A DNA stretch of 64,000 bases from the NCBI RefSeq assembly GCF_022267325.1, contig NZ_JAIZBG010000002.1, positions 365,501-429,500 on the forward strand, read 5' to 3'. The notes beneath the pieces are model-generated. The model saw only the letters and a list, made by a program, of their open reading frames with translations, searched no databases and was not told where the DNA came from. How positions within the stretch are numbered: the stretch's first letter is position 1; every line of letters begins with the position of its first letter. Of the stretch, positions 45,656 to 54,095 are shown piece by piece. This DNA is from Leptospira sanjuanensis (GTDB lineage: Bacteria > Spirochaetota > Leptospiria > Leptospirales > Leptospiraceae). The position numbers were made by a program, and so were the translations under genes.

Positions 45656-46054
45656 ATGGAAGCAACCAACAATTCAAAAGATGAGTTATCCGTAGAGATC
45701 GTGTCCAATTCTCACGTAAATCACTTACTAAAACCGCATATTACGATCGTGAAAACGAACGGGGAAGTAAATATTTTCTCTTCTAAGAAACTCAAGGATC
45801 TATTCAATCTGAAAATCGACGAAGGAGCGAGGGTTCTACTTTTAGATCTTTCCGCGACGACGCATATCGATTCTTCCGGACTCGCGGTTCTGATCAGCAC
45901 GCAAGCCAGATTGATGAAGCAGTTAAAAGGAGCATTGATCGTGTATTCGATCCCGAACGCGATCAGCAAAATTTTCGAATTAACAAGATTGGACAAATTG
46001 ATTATATTGTCGATCGACTTGGACGAAGCAATGGACAAAGCGATGACGTTTTGA
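45656..46054 (+). CDS. STAS-domain anti-sigma factor antagonist
   Basis: 132 residues. STAS fold with the phosphoacceptor Ser in THIDSSGLAVLISTQ (SpoIIAA-type D-S-S-G-L). N-terminal extension of about 30 residues. Last gene of the operon that begins with the RsbU phosphatase; the two should form the phosphatase-antagonist half of a partner-switching circuit. The anti-sigma kinase is not in the window. Confidence 0.93.
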   Translation: MEATNNSKDELSVEIVSNSHVNHLLKPHITIVKTNGEVNIFSSKKLKDLFNLKIDEGARVLLLDLSATTHIDSSGLAVLISTQARLMKQLKGALIVYSIPNAISKIFELTRLDKLIILSIDLDEAMDKAMTF

Positions 46055-46207
46055 TCGAAAAAAGAAGCGATTTTTCGGACTCGAATGTTTCGGGTTCCGA
46101 AAGGGCCGCCCTACTCGAAAAGAGAACTTTCTTCCGAGGACTGGGCGGATAGATTTTTTTCCGGAAGAATTCTTATCGAAAAAGATCCATTCTTCTAAAA
46201 TTTCCCT

Positions 46208-46669
46208 TCAATAACTATCTTTAATCAGATAATCGAGGTGCAGACGAATATCGGACTCGTCGGTCGTATCGTCCAAAAGCGTATCGTTTGAAATCTTCTC
46301 ATTCAAAACCTGAGCCAATTCCGAATCGTTCTTAGCGAGATAGACTCCGTTAAAAACGGAATAATTTTCGATCCACAATTCCAACTTTCTACACTCGGAT
46401 AAGATTACGCAATTCTGGTTTACCCGAATCGAGTCCGAGATCATCTTTCGAAAATTGGTAAGATTGATGAACTCTTCGTTTTCGATCTTATTCAAATCCA
46501 AAATGTAGATCCCCGAAAATTCGTCCAAAATCGATAGGATGATATCGCGAACGTTCATAATGGAACGATTGTCGATCACTCCCGAAAGTTTAATCAACAT
46601 AACTTTGGTAGTCGTTCCCTGTACATTGAATGTAACGAACTCATTACTAACCTGCATTTGCGCCCTCAT
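46208..46669 (-). CDS. STAS-like protein without a phosphoacceptor serine
   Basis: 153 residues. The pattern KVMLIKLSGVIDNRSIMNVR, then IYILDLNKIENEEFINLTNF, has the STAS alpha/beta order, but the D-S-S-G-L motif is replaced by N-E-E-F-I. It is similar in plan to the protein at 60,976-61,377. Probably a binding module and not a phospho-switch. Follows the DUF1554 gene by nine bases on the same strand. Confidence 0.72.
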   Translation of the reverse strand: MRAQMQVSNEFVTFNVQGTTTKVMLIKLSGVIDNRSIMNVRDIILSILDEFSGIYILDLNKIENEEFINLTNFRKMISDSIRVNQNCVILSECRKLELWIENYSVFNGVYLAKNDSELAQVLNEKISNDTLLDDTTDESDIRLHLDYLIKDSY

Positions 46670-46678
46670 AGTTTGATT

Positions 46679-47722
46679 TTATTGTCTGATACATAAGATA
46701 GAATGACGGACATCGCAGTTCGAATACGAGTCGTCGAAAATGGAACTCATGACCAATGCCGAAACGGTGTTCGCACTCGAAGTCCAGTTCGAACAATCGA
46801 CCGATGTCTGAAACGAATTGTAATATCCCGACCAAACGACGGGGGGATTCGGCAGAATCGAATTGGGAATCCCGTTGGTCAAAGGAATCGGAAGAATTCC
46901 CGACGGATCCTCCGAGGCGGGCGCGGGAGAATACGCCGCTCCTAAGAAGAAATGAATTCTTCTTTCATCGTTGCTGTGAATGTAATATCGCAAACCTCTG
47001 CGCATCGGCCAAACGGAGATTCCGCTCTGTTCGATGTTCAGGGCCGGTTTCCGAGTAACCGTAGTCGCTAAAAATGCGGAATATTCTCTTTTATCTCCGG
47101 GCAGAAAGTCGCTTTTTTCCGTCTGACAGATCGCATCCGCACCGGCAAGACCGCCTAAATCGCCGGTAAACCCGGTGCCGTTTGCCGTTGCAAAGAACAT
47201 ACATTTATCCGCTTCTAGGATCCGTATATTTACTTTTCCGATCCCAACGTTGTTTTCCGCTTTTAAACCAAGAACATAGTTCTCTTCTTCGCAATTTGCA
47301 TCCGTAGCGACGGCAAGACGAATGAGAATTTTCGGGGAGCCGGACGTGCGTTGTATTTCCGCTTCCTCGGAGAAAGTCAAGGAGTCGTCGTCGGGCGCAT
47401 TCAATTCTTTGAATATTTTGACTTTTTGAATATCCGAAGATGTCGTTATTCCCAGCTCTATGGTTCTGGAGCTCCCCTCTTCCAAAATCAGATTCTCAGT
47501 TCCGTTCCTCAAAGAATGAGCGCTGTATACGAATGCGTTTAACAGAAATCCGACCGGACTATGCGAAACATCGAGCTCGATCGGCTCCGCTTGTGCGCAG
47601 TGTAGAAGAAAAGCTCCCCCAAAGATCCAGAGTATATTTGTAAAATGAGTCGCTTGAAATTGCAACAAAGGATGTTTGAAAGAGCCTTTCCATCGAAAAT
47701 CAAGACGAAGAACATTTGGCAT
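46679..47722 (-). CDS. DUF1554 exported protein, probable lipoprotein
   Basis: 347 residues. N-terminal region ends in a lipobox-like ALLHC-type sequence (GGAFLLHC, Cys 42). A Calx-beta-like strand domain (about 85-165; RTIELGITTSSDIQKVKIF to VNIRILEADK) is followed by DUF1554 (about 168-347): MFFATANGTGFTGDLGGLAG, ADAICQTEKSDFLPG, VWSGYYNSFQTSVDCSNW and CDVRHSILCIRQ, with the conserved Cys pairs. DUF1554 has the C-type-lectin/endostatin-like fold of leptospiral surface proteins and is abundant in this genus. Confidence 0.9.
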   Translation of the reverse strand: MPNVLRLDFRWKGSFKHPLLQFQATHFTNILWIFGGAFLLHCAQAEPIELDVSHSPVGFLLNAFVYSAHSLRNGTENLILEEGSSRTIELGITTSSDIQKVKIFKELNAPDDDSLTFSEEAEIQRTSGSPKILIRLAVATDANCEEENYVLGLKAENNVGIGKVNIRILEADKCMFFATANGTGFTGDLGGLAGADAICQTEKSDFLPGDKREYSAFLATTVTRKPALNIEQSGISVWPMRRGLRYYIHSNDERRIHFFLGAAYSPAPASEDPSGILPIPLTNGIPNSILPNPPVVWSGYYNSFQTSVDCSNWTSSANTVSALVMSSIFDDSYSNCDVRHSILCIRQ

Positions 47723-48037
47723 ACCTATAGTTTATAGAATCCACTGTCTTTGTTCGCCGCATTCTATAAAAGGAACACTTTTTTATTATTGGCCCCTTGA
47801 AAGTTACAAAGCTATTCTATTCTTTAGGATTTTATGTTTTTCTAACTTATCAATTCGAATTCATATTTCTATTTTGAATACTTTACTTTGATAATTCTGA
47901 AAAATGAATTTTAATTTAAAACGGATCAAACAAGTTTTACGATTCTTCGGTTGAAAGATAACCTAAATGCCGAGTCAGAAATCGACTGGAAAAATATTCG
48001 AATGGAAAGAGCGTTTAACGCAGAACGCTTGATGGGA
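47723..48037. other. Intergenic, no gene seen
   Basis: 315 bp, AT-rich, between convergently placed genes on the same strand. A frame on the plus strand overlaps the antisense of the EAL gene and is a shadow. No palindrome or RNA gene recognised. Confidence 0.5.
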
Positions 48038-49636
48038 TTATCGAGGAATTTGAAAGGAAGAAAGATCTTGAATCAAGGTCGGCTTTCCATAGTGATACCC
48101 TTGGAGATAATTCGCACCGTAATCGATCGCGATATTTTCCAAGGTCGCGTTTTCGATTCCTTCAAAAACGGTTTTCTTACCGAGCGAAGAAAGAACTTGA
48201 GAAATGGCTTTCAAAACGCTTCGTTTGCTGTGATTGACGTCGACTCCGATCACAAGGCTTTTATCCAATTTCACATAATCGCATTCGATTTTTTCGATTC
48301 TGGAAAAATTCGAATTCCCGATTCCGAAGTCGTCGATCGCAATCTGAAACCCGAAACGTTTTAAAATCGCCATCTGTTCGATGATCAGAGCGGTTTCTTC
48401 GTAACGGCTTTCCGTCATTTCCAAAACGATCGAATTCGGATTCAAATTCAGCTTTGAAAAATAAGAAATCAAATTGTCCGCAAATTCGGGATTCTTCAAT
48501 TGAAATGGAGAAACGTTGATCGAAATCAATGCGTTCGAAACCGAAGAATCGCTTTTTCGAATTTGAGAAAGATCCCAGAGAGCGCTTTGAATCACCCAAG
48601 CTCCGATGGAACTGATCAAACCGGATTCTTCCGCTAAAGGAATAAACACGTCCGGACTGATCATCCCTTTTGCGGAATGATTCCAGCGCGAAAGCGCTTC
48701 CAAAGAATGAAGTTCTTTCGTTTCCGAACGAACGATCGGTTGATAATACAAGAGGAGTTCCTTTTTGTGAACCGAATTGCGAAGGGATAAATACGTGGAA
48801 ATCAGATTGGAAGAATCGTTTTGGCTCTGTGTCGCATAACGGCTGAACGGATAATCGATCACTTTTTTCAGATTGGCCCGCAGCCCTTTGAGAATTCGTA
48901 GCGGACTCGTATCGGTCTCCGCCGTATGGTAACCGCCGATCGAAAGTTTCAGATGAAATTCGTGATTTTCAATTTGAATCGTGTTCTTCATATACGAAAT
49001 CAAACTGGAAGGAATCCAATTGATATCGACGTCCGGTTTGTTGATCTGATACGCGAAGAAAATCTGATTCGTGGAAATCCGAAGCCCCACGTTTTGACTG
49101 TTCGTAATCGTTAAGAATTCCGTATGCAGATCCAAAAAAACCGCTTCGTATACCTGAGTTTCGTATTTGTGAAGAAAGGGGTGATTGTAAATTTCAATGT
49201 TTACCAGATAAAAATACGTTTTTTCAAGCTTGAGAGTTCTCACCAAATCGTGTTTGAGAGAACGAAATCTTTGCACTCGATTCTTTTCGAGATTCGATAG
49301 AATTCGAGTCGTGGATTCGATATGCGCGAGAACGTAACCGCCTTTCGGATTGATTTCAAAATTAACCCGATAAATGCGATCGTTGTTCGACCGCACCATC
49401 AACTGGACATTTCTGCCGTTCTTGAATCTGCGGAGAGTGGAAACGGCGGAATGAAGATTTCCGTAATCGATAAATCTTTCTACGATTTTTTTGAGTTTTG
49501 CTTCGGAATCCAAGAGCGGATTGTAATTCGGTTCGGAATACAATTGCTTCCCTTCCAGGTTATAGAGAGAATAACTATATACATCCATTACATGTGGCTT
49601 ATTCTCAATGTAGAAAGCGCTGCTTTCAGAAATCAT
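48038..49636 (-). CDS. EAL-domain c-di-GMP phosphodiesterase
   Basis: 532 residues. N-terminal half (about 1-280) is a degenerate GGDEF-like or sensor region without an active motif. The C-terminal EAL domain (about 285-530) has the catalytic set: E-A-L in LHSLEALSRWNH, DDFGIGNSNF, the Lys in DYVKLDKSLVIG, VFEGIENA, and QGYHYGKP. All look intact, so active hydrolysis of c-di-GMP is expected. Soluble. Followed by a long gene-free region on its 5' side. Confidence 0.92.
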   Translation of the reverse strand: MISESSAFYIENKPHVMDVYSYSLYNLEGKQLYSEPNYNPLLDSEAKLKKIVERFIDYGNLHSAVSTLRRFKNGRNVQLMVRSNNDRIYRVNFEINPKGGYVLAHIESTTRILSNLEKNRVQRFRSLKHDLVRTLKLEKTYFYLVNIEIYNHPFLHKYETQVYEAVFLDLHTEFLTITNSQNVGLRISTNQIFFAYQINKPDVDINWIPSSLISYMKNTIQIENHEFHLKLSIGGYHTAETDTSPLRILKGLRANLKKVIDYPFSRYATQSQNDSSNLISTYLSLRNSVHKKELLLYYQPIVRSETKELHSLEALSRWNHSAKGMISPDVFIPLAEESGLISSIGAWVIQSALWDLSQIRKSDSSVSNALISINVSPFQLKNPEFADNLISYFSKLNLNPNSIVLEMTESRYEETALIIEQMAILKRFGFQIAIDDFGIGNSNFSRIEKIECDYVKLDKSLVIGVDVNHSKRSVLKAISQVLSSLGKKTVFEGIENATLENIAIDYGANYLQGYHYGKPTLIQDLSSFQIPR

Positions 49637-51000
49637 ACATCGATTTTATACTATAAATTCATTCTTTCTTTTCATCTTATAACATAAATTTCAAAAGAAA
49701 TTTAAGGAAAATTTTCAACTTATAGTAATCTATCCACTTCGATAAGAAGACCACAGCGATCAACGCAAATGAACAAACCGATCGAAGAACGTTTCGTTTT
49801 GTTTTCAAGAAATTGGTAAATTATCACTTTCTAAAGTAGGCAAAGGATCCCCGCATGGCTCAACTAAGCTCACATCCTTCTTTTAGAAAAACCTTTTTTC
49901 TTCCCGGCGGTTTGTCGGCAGTTCAATTTATGAAAAGGAACGATTCTTTCAAAAAGAAAAAACGTGCAATGGGAACCTGCATTTCGGCAGGGCTCCCGAG
50001 TCGAATCTCCCCCAAACAAGGGATTTTTTTACAATTTTCTTTGAATAAAAAAGTGTCACTCACCGTCCTTCTCTTTTCTCGAGATGAATTTTCTGCGCGA
50101 GTCGCCTGATATCTTCGAAAACCTTCACGAATTTATGAATTTACATTCCTGTTGAACGGAAGCGTAGGCAAAAGGGGCATTTCCTTTTAATTTTTTTTCT
50201 ACTTTTACGGAGCGCATCAAAGCGATCATTCGTTTCTATGACGGAAAACGAAGTCGAATTGGGTAAAACGAGTTATACGTTTCTCAATTCAGCATGTTTT
50301 TCTTTTTTCAAATCATCGCATTCGCACAAATTCATTTGAATTTCATGAAATCAATTCTTTCCATAATATAAATTGAAATGTGCATTTCCTTTAATTCGAC
50401 ATGAATCTGTTGATTTGATTGCAGGCCCAACAGAAAGACTCAGAAATTAATTTCTTTCATTTCATTTAACGATAGAACGTTAGATACAATCCTTATTCTC
50501 TTGCGACACTTCCGACCCAAGGATTCTTGAACTTCGTTTAACATTTTAAAGATTTCTAAATTAACGACTATACTCCGAAAATAAGAATTGGTTGATCTGT
50601 TTGTATTTTTTGAACATCAATTTAAAAAGAATTTATTTTTTTTTACAATACATTGATCGCAGGTTATAAACCGAATAACCATAATCCAATTTAAGGATGG
50701 GTTCTGGAATATTTTACATACAAAAGAAACTATTTATCACTTGAATTGATCTTAATCTATAGAGTTGTTAATCGAAATAAAAGTAATCACGAATATTCAA
50801 AATTTCTTTTACAATTTAAATGTCAATTTCACCTTCGTATATAGAATGATTTCTTTTAATTGAATTTGAATGGACCAAATTGAATTCAAATTAAAAATGA
50901 ATCTCGTGATTGGAATATGGTGAGTTCACTGACTTTAATTAGAGATGAGCTTTGGTTTTCTTAACAAATAAATGGAGAAGATACAAAGCGAATAACGGAT
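49637..51000. other. Long AT-rich gene-free region
   Basis: 1.36 kb with no convincing gene. A frame at 49,855-50,109 (84 codons) has no recognisable features. Many short T and A runs and AATTGAATTT-type words. Could hold long leaders, a small RNA or decayed DNA; nothing specific is supported. Confidence 0.45.
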
Positions 51001-52110
51001 ATGGCGAATATTTTAGATTCAATGTTAAATGAAGAAATCTTATTGAGCTTGATAAGATTTGGAGCGGGCTTTGCCTTAGTCCTGGGAATTGGAAGTTGGA
51101 TTCGTGCGAACAGACAGATCGATTATCTGGTATCGACCGTCTTGGTATTGACGGCGATTTTTCAGTTCGTCGACGAATCGAGCCTGAATTGGGTCACTCT
51201 TCCCTGGCTTCGTAAATTTCTCTTTTTGATCGATATCATCGCTTTAGCCGCAAGCGGCACGATCGTATTTCTGATCTCAACGATGATCTTTAAGAAGTTT
51301 TCGACCCTTCCTCTCATCTATTATTGGAATCTGTTGGGGCCTTTTATTCTCGCGCTGCCGATCGCGACGTTTTACGAGCAACAAGGCACTCAAGAGCTGG
51401 AATTCTTCTTATTTGCGGCCGATTTGTATGTTTTCGTCTATTTCGTAATTGCGGTAGCCAATGTATTTATCGACAAAAAATACGAATCTTCTTCGTTCAG
51501 TTTTCGGACAATTCTTACGCTGGTGATCTTGATTTCGCTGTGTATTCCCTTGGAAATCCTCGGAATCGTGTTTGAAAACAAGATTCTCGTGCTTCTTTCC
51601 AGCGTCCACACCACGTTTGCGGTCGTTTTTTACTACTTTCTGACTCTCATCCATCCGAATCTTTTGGATTTTTTAACGATCGAACCCGGCAAAAACCTAG
51701 TCAAACGTTCCCTTTTACACGACGTAGACATCAACGCGTTGGAAGAAAAACTCGCGCATATCATCAAAGAGGAAAGAATTTATTTGGATGAAGACATCCG
51801 CCTCCCCGACGTTTCGGAAGAACTCGGAATTTCCGTTCATCAGCTTTCCTTTTTTCTGAATAATCATCTTGGAATCAATTTCAACAACTATATCAATCGT
51901 TTCCGGGTGGAAGAAGCCAAGTCGATGTTGTTGAACGACCCGGCTCGTTCGGTTGTTTCGGTCGGAATCGCCGTCGGTTTCAATTCCAATTCTTCTTTTT
52001 ATAAGGCTTTTTTAAAGGAGACGGGAATGTCACCGAAACAGTTTCGGGAAACTCAGCCCAAAGTGCTTCACTTTCAGTCTTCATCGGCGGACATTCAATT
52101 TAGAAATTAA
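51001..52110 (+). CDS. Membrane-anchored AraC-family regulator (copy 1)
   Basis: 369 residues. Six or seven membrane helices (about 10-225), then an AraC helix-turn-helix domain at about 265-360. The HTH includes LPDVSEELGISVHQLSFFLN, FNNYINRFRVEEAKSMLLND and IAVGFNSNSSFYKAFLKETG-MSPKQFRE. Resembles two other such genes in this window. A membrane domain on an AraC reader suggests direct sensing of an envelope signal. Family of this architecture is common in Leptospira. Confidence 0.9.
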   Translation: MANILDSMLNEEILLSLIRFGAGFALVLGIGSWIRANRQIDYLVSTVLVLTAIFQFVDESSLNWVTLPWLRKFLFLIDIIALAASGTIVFLISTMIFKKFSTLPLIYYWNLLGPFILALPIATFYEQQGTQELEFFLFAADLYVFVYFVIAVANVFIDKKYESSSFSFRTILTLVILISLCIPLEILGIVFENKILVLLSSVHTTFAVVFYYFLTLIHPNLLDFLTIEPGKNLVKRSLLHDVDINALEEKLAHIIKEERIYLDEDIRLPDVSEELGISVHQLSFFLNNHLGINFNNYINRFRVEEAKSMLLNDPARSVVSVGIAVGFNSNSSFYKAFLKETGMSPKQFRETQPKVLHFQSSSADIQFRN

Positions 52111-52371
52111 GAATCCGGGAAAAGAATTGTATACGGAGCTTCCGGCAAACAAGGGTCATACGATTGTGACCCCGGTTCGCCGAGTTTTTTTCTACGAGTT
52201 GTTATACGATCCTACTTCAGATTAAATTAAATTCTAAAATGGCATATATGATATTTATAATTTTCCTTTTTTAGAATTATATTTACCGATGACCGGACGG
52301 GATCCGGCGGGTTATACTCGATGGAACGCAATACAAAGATAGAACGATTCTATTGCAAGGGATGATTTCGA

Positions 52372-53517
52372 ATGTTTAATTTCAATAACTTCTCCGAGAT
52401 TGTATCTTCTCTATTTTTTTCCGAGATTCATCTGTTCTACGCGCACGCGGCCGGCGTCGGAACGGGAATCGTGATGGCGATCGTAAAACTGTATTCGGGC
52501 AAAAGGGACGAATTCAGTAAGGCCTATGGAACGATTCTTCTCAGCGTCAGCATCTTTTTGATGGTGAACAACAAGGTCATCTTCCCGCAGGAATCGGACC
52601 CGCGATTGGAAAAAGATCCTCTCTTTCTAGGAATTTATTTCGGTCTTGTTCTGTATGCGTCTTCCGCGGTTTTGATTTGTATCCGTTTCGTCCTCGATCG
52701 CCTACACAACCCTTGGTTTTACTGCAAGCGACTGATCGTAATCATCCCGATTGCGATGGGAAGCGCCTTCGCGGTTCCAGGAACGATTTTCATTTGTATT
52801 TGCGATTCGATCGCGGTTTCTCTGATGTCTTACACGACCGTTTGGTCCATCATAGAAATTCGATCTTCCGCAAAGCCCCGTGTTTTCTTTAACTTTCCTT
52901 TTATTACCTCTGCGATTACGCTTTCGCTGATTTTGGACTTGCTCGGAACCGTTCTGCATTCCACGAGAATTCTGATGTTTTCCGAGCTGATTCCGGGAAT
53001 TATGATCGCGTATATCACTTTGATCGAACGGTTTTATCCGATTCTTTTCAGCCGCGCGTATGGAGAATCGAACAAGGAGTTTGTGGACAGTCATTCGTTG
53101 GTTGATTCTCCCGTGGAAGATCTGATGGAATCGGAGATGCTTTCGGAAGGTTCTAGAAACATTTTAGAAGGAGTGGAACTGGAGAAGATCGAAGAAAGAA
53201 TCAATTCCTTTCTTCAAGTGAGAGGTTACGCGGACGAAGAGTTGCGTTTGCCGGACTTTGCTTCCTATCTCGGACTTTCCACGCACCAAGCTTCGTATTA
53301 TCTCAACAAACACATGTCCATGAAGTTTGCGGACTTCTTGAACATGAATCGGATCGAAGACGTTAAACGGAATCTAAGAAACAAGTCTCATATGAATTTA
53401 TTGCAGATCGCTTTAGAATGCGGGTTCAACTCCGCTTCTTCCTTTCATCGAGCTTGTGTTAAATTTACGGGGAAGTCTCCGAGAGAATTTCGAAAACTAA
53501 TCAATTCTCAGAATTGA
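52372..53517 (+). CDS. Membrane-anchored AraC-family regulator (copy 2)
   Basis: 381 residues. Seven membrane helices in the first 225 residues, beginning [20 protein letters not shown], then an acidic linker and an AraC HTH at about 285-378 ([66 protein letters not shown]). Upstream there is a 260-bp AT-rich gap after copy 1. A hairpin with ACGCAAAC/GTTTGCGT arms lies just after the stop (53,534-53,563). Confidence 0.9.
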   Translation: MFNFNNFSEIVSSLFFSEIHLFYAHAAGVGTGIVMAIVKLYSGKRDEFSKAYGTILLSVSIFLMVNNKVIFPQESDPRLEKDPLFLGIYFGLVLYASSAVLICIRFVLDRLHNPWFYCKRLIVIIPIAMGSAFAVPGTIFICICDSIAVSLMSYTTVWSIIEIRSSAKPRVFFNFPFITSAITLSLILDLLGTVLHSTRILMFSELIPGIMIAYITLIERFYPILFSRAYGESNKEFVDSHSLVDSPVEDLMESEMLSEGSRNILEGVELEKIEERINSFLQVRGYADEELRLPDFASYLGLSTHQASYYLNKHMSMKFADFLNMNRIEDVKRNLRNKSHMNLLQIALECGFNSASSFHRACVKFTGKSPREFRKLINSQN

Positions 53518-53533
53518 AAATTCGTTTCAAAAA

Positions 53534-53563
53534 ACGCAAACGCGGGCAATCCATTGTTTGCGT
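53534..53563 (+). terminator. Hairpin after AraC copy 2
   Basis: Perfect 8-bp arms ACGCAAAC and GTTTGCGT with a 14-base loop, 16 bases after the stop. No U run follows, so it is a weak terminator candidate or another kind of 3' structure. Confidence 0.35.
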
Positions 53564-54095
53564 CGTGTGATCCTTTCGCTTAAAACGAATCCGATCCATA
53601 CTACACGTTAGTTGTCTTTTCTCTCAATTAAACAAAGCGCTTTGACGATTTAGTCCTTTTGGTTTAAGCGAATACACATCTTCGCCATTCCATCGACATG
53701 AACGAACGAAAGAATTCTTCCTTTTTTTCAAAGAAGCATCCTCGATTTTTTTGGTCCGAAAAAACGATCCAAATTCATGGCTTTAGAAAAACTTATCAGG
53801 TTATAACGCGAGCGGAAATCCCGCTCTTTTTAGAATAAATTTACGTGTATATAGAAAGGATGTTGGATGTCTTGATTCTCTTCTCCGTTTTCAGGAAAAG
53901 GAAGCAGTTTCGATTTTGAATCCAAGTTGGATCTCGGGGATTTCCCGATTCTTTCTTCGGAGAATGAATCGATTTTCTTTAGAGAAATCGCACGGAAACC
54001 ATTCCGTTCGTAAATCATCCAACAAGCGGTTCCAATTCTTTTGAGTCATTTTTTTATTTTTGGATGGATCATTGCAGGAAGTAGGTAAAAAATTT
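53564..54095. other. Intergenic, no gene seen
   Basis: Short antisense frames only (one covers the leader of the next gene). No RNA gene or repeat recognised. Confidence 0.45.

Noticed and set aside
49855..50109. 84-codon frame in the AT-rich region
   Set aside because: No family, poor start context; kept only as part of the gene-free stretch.
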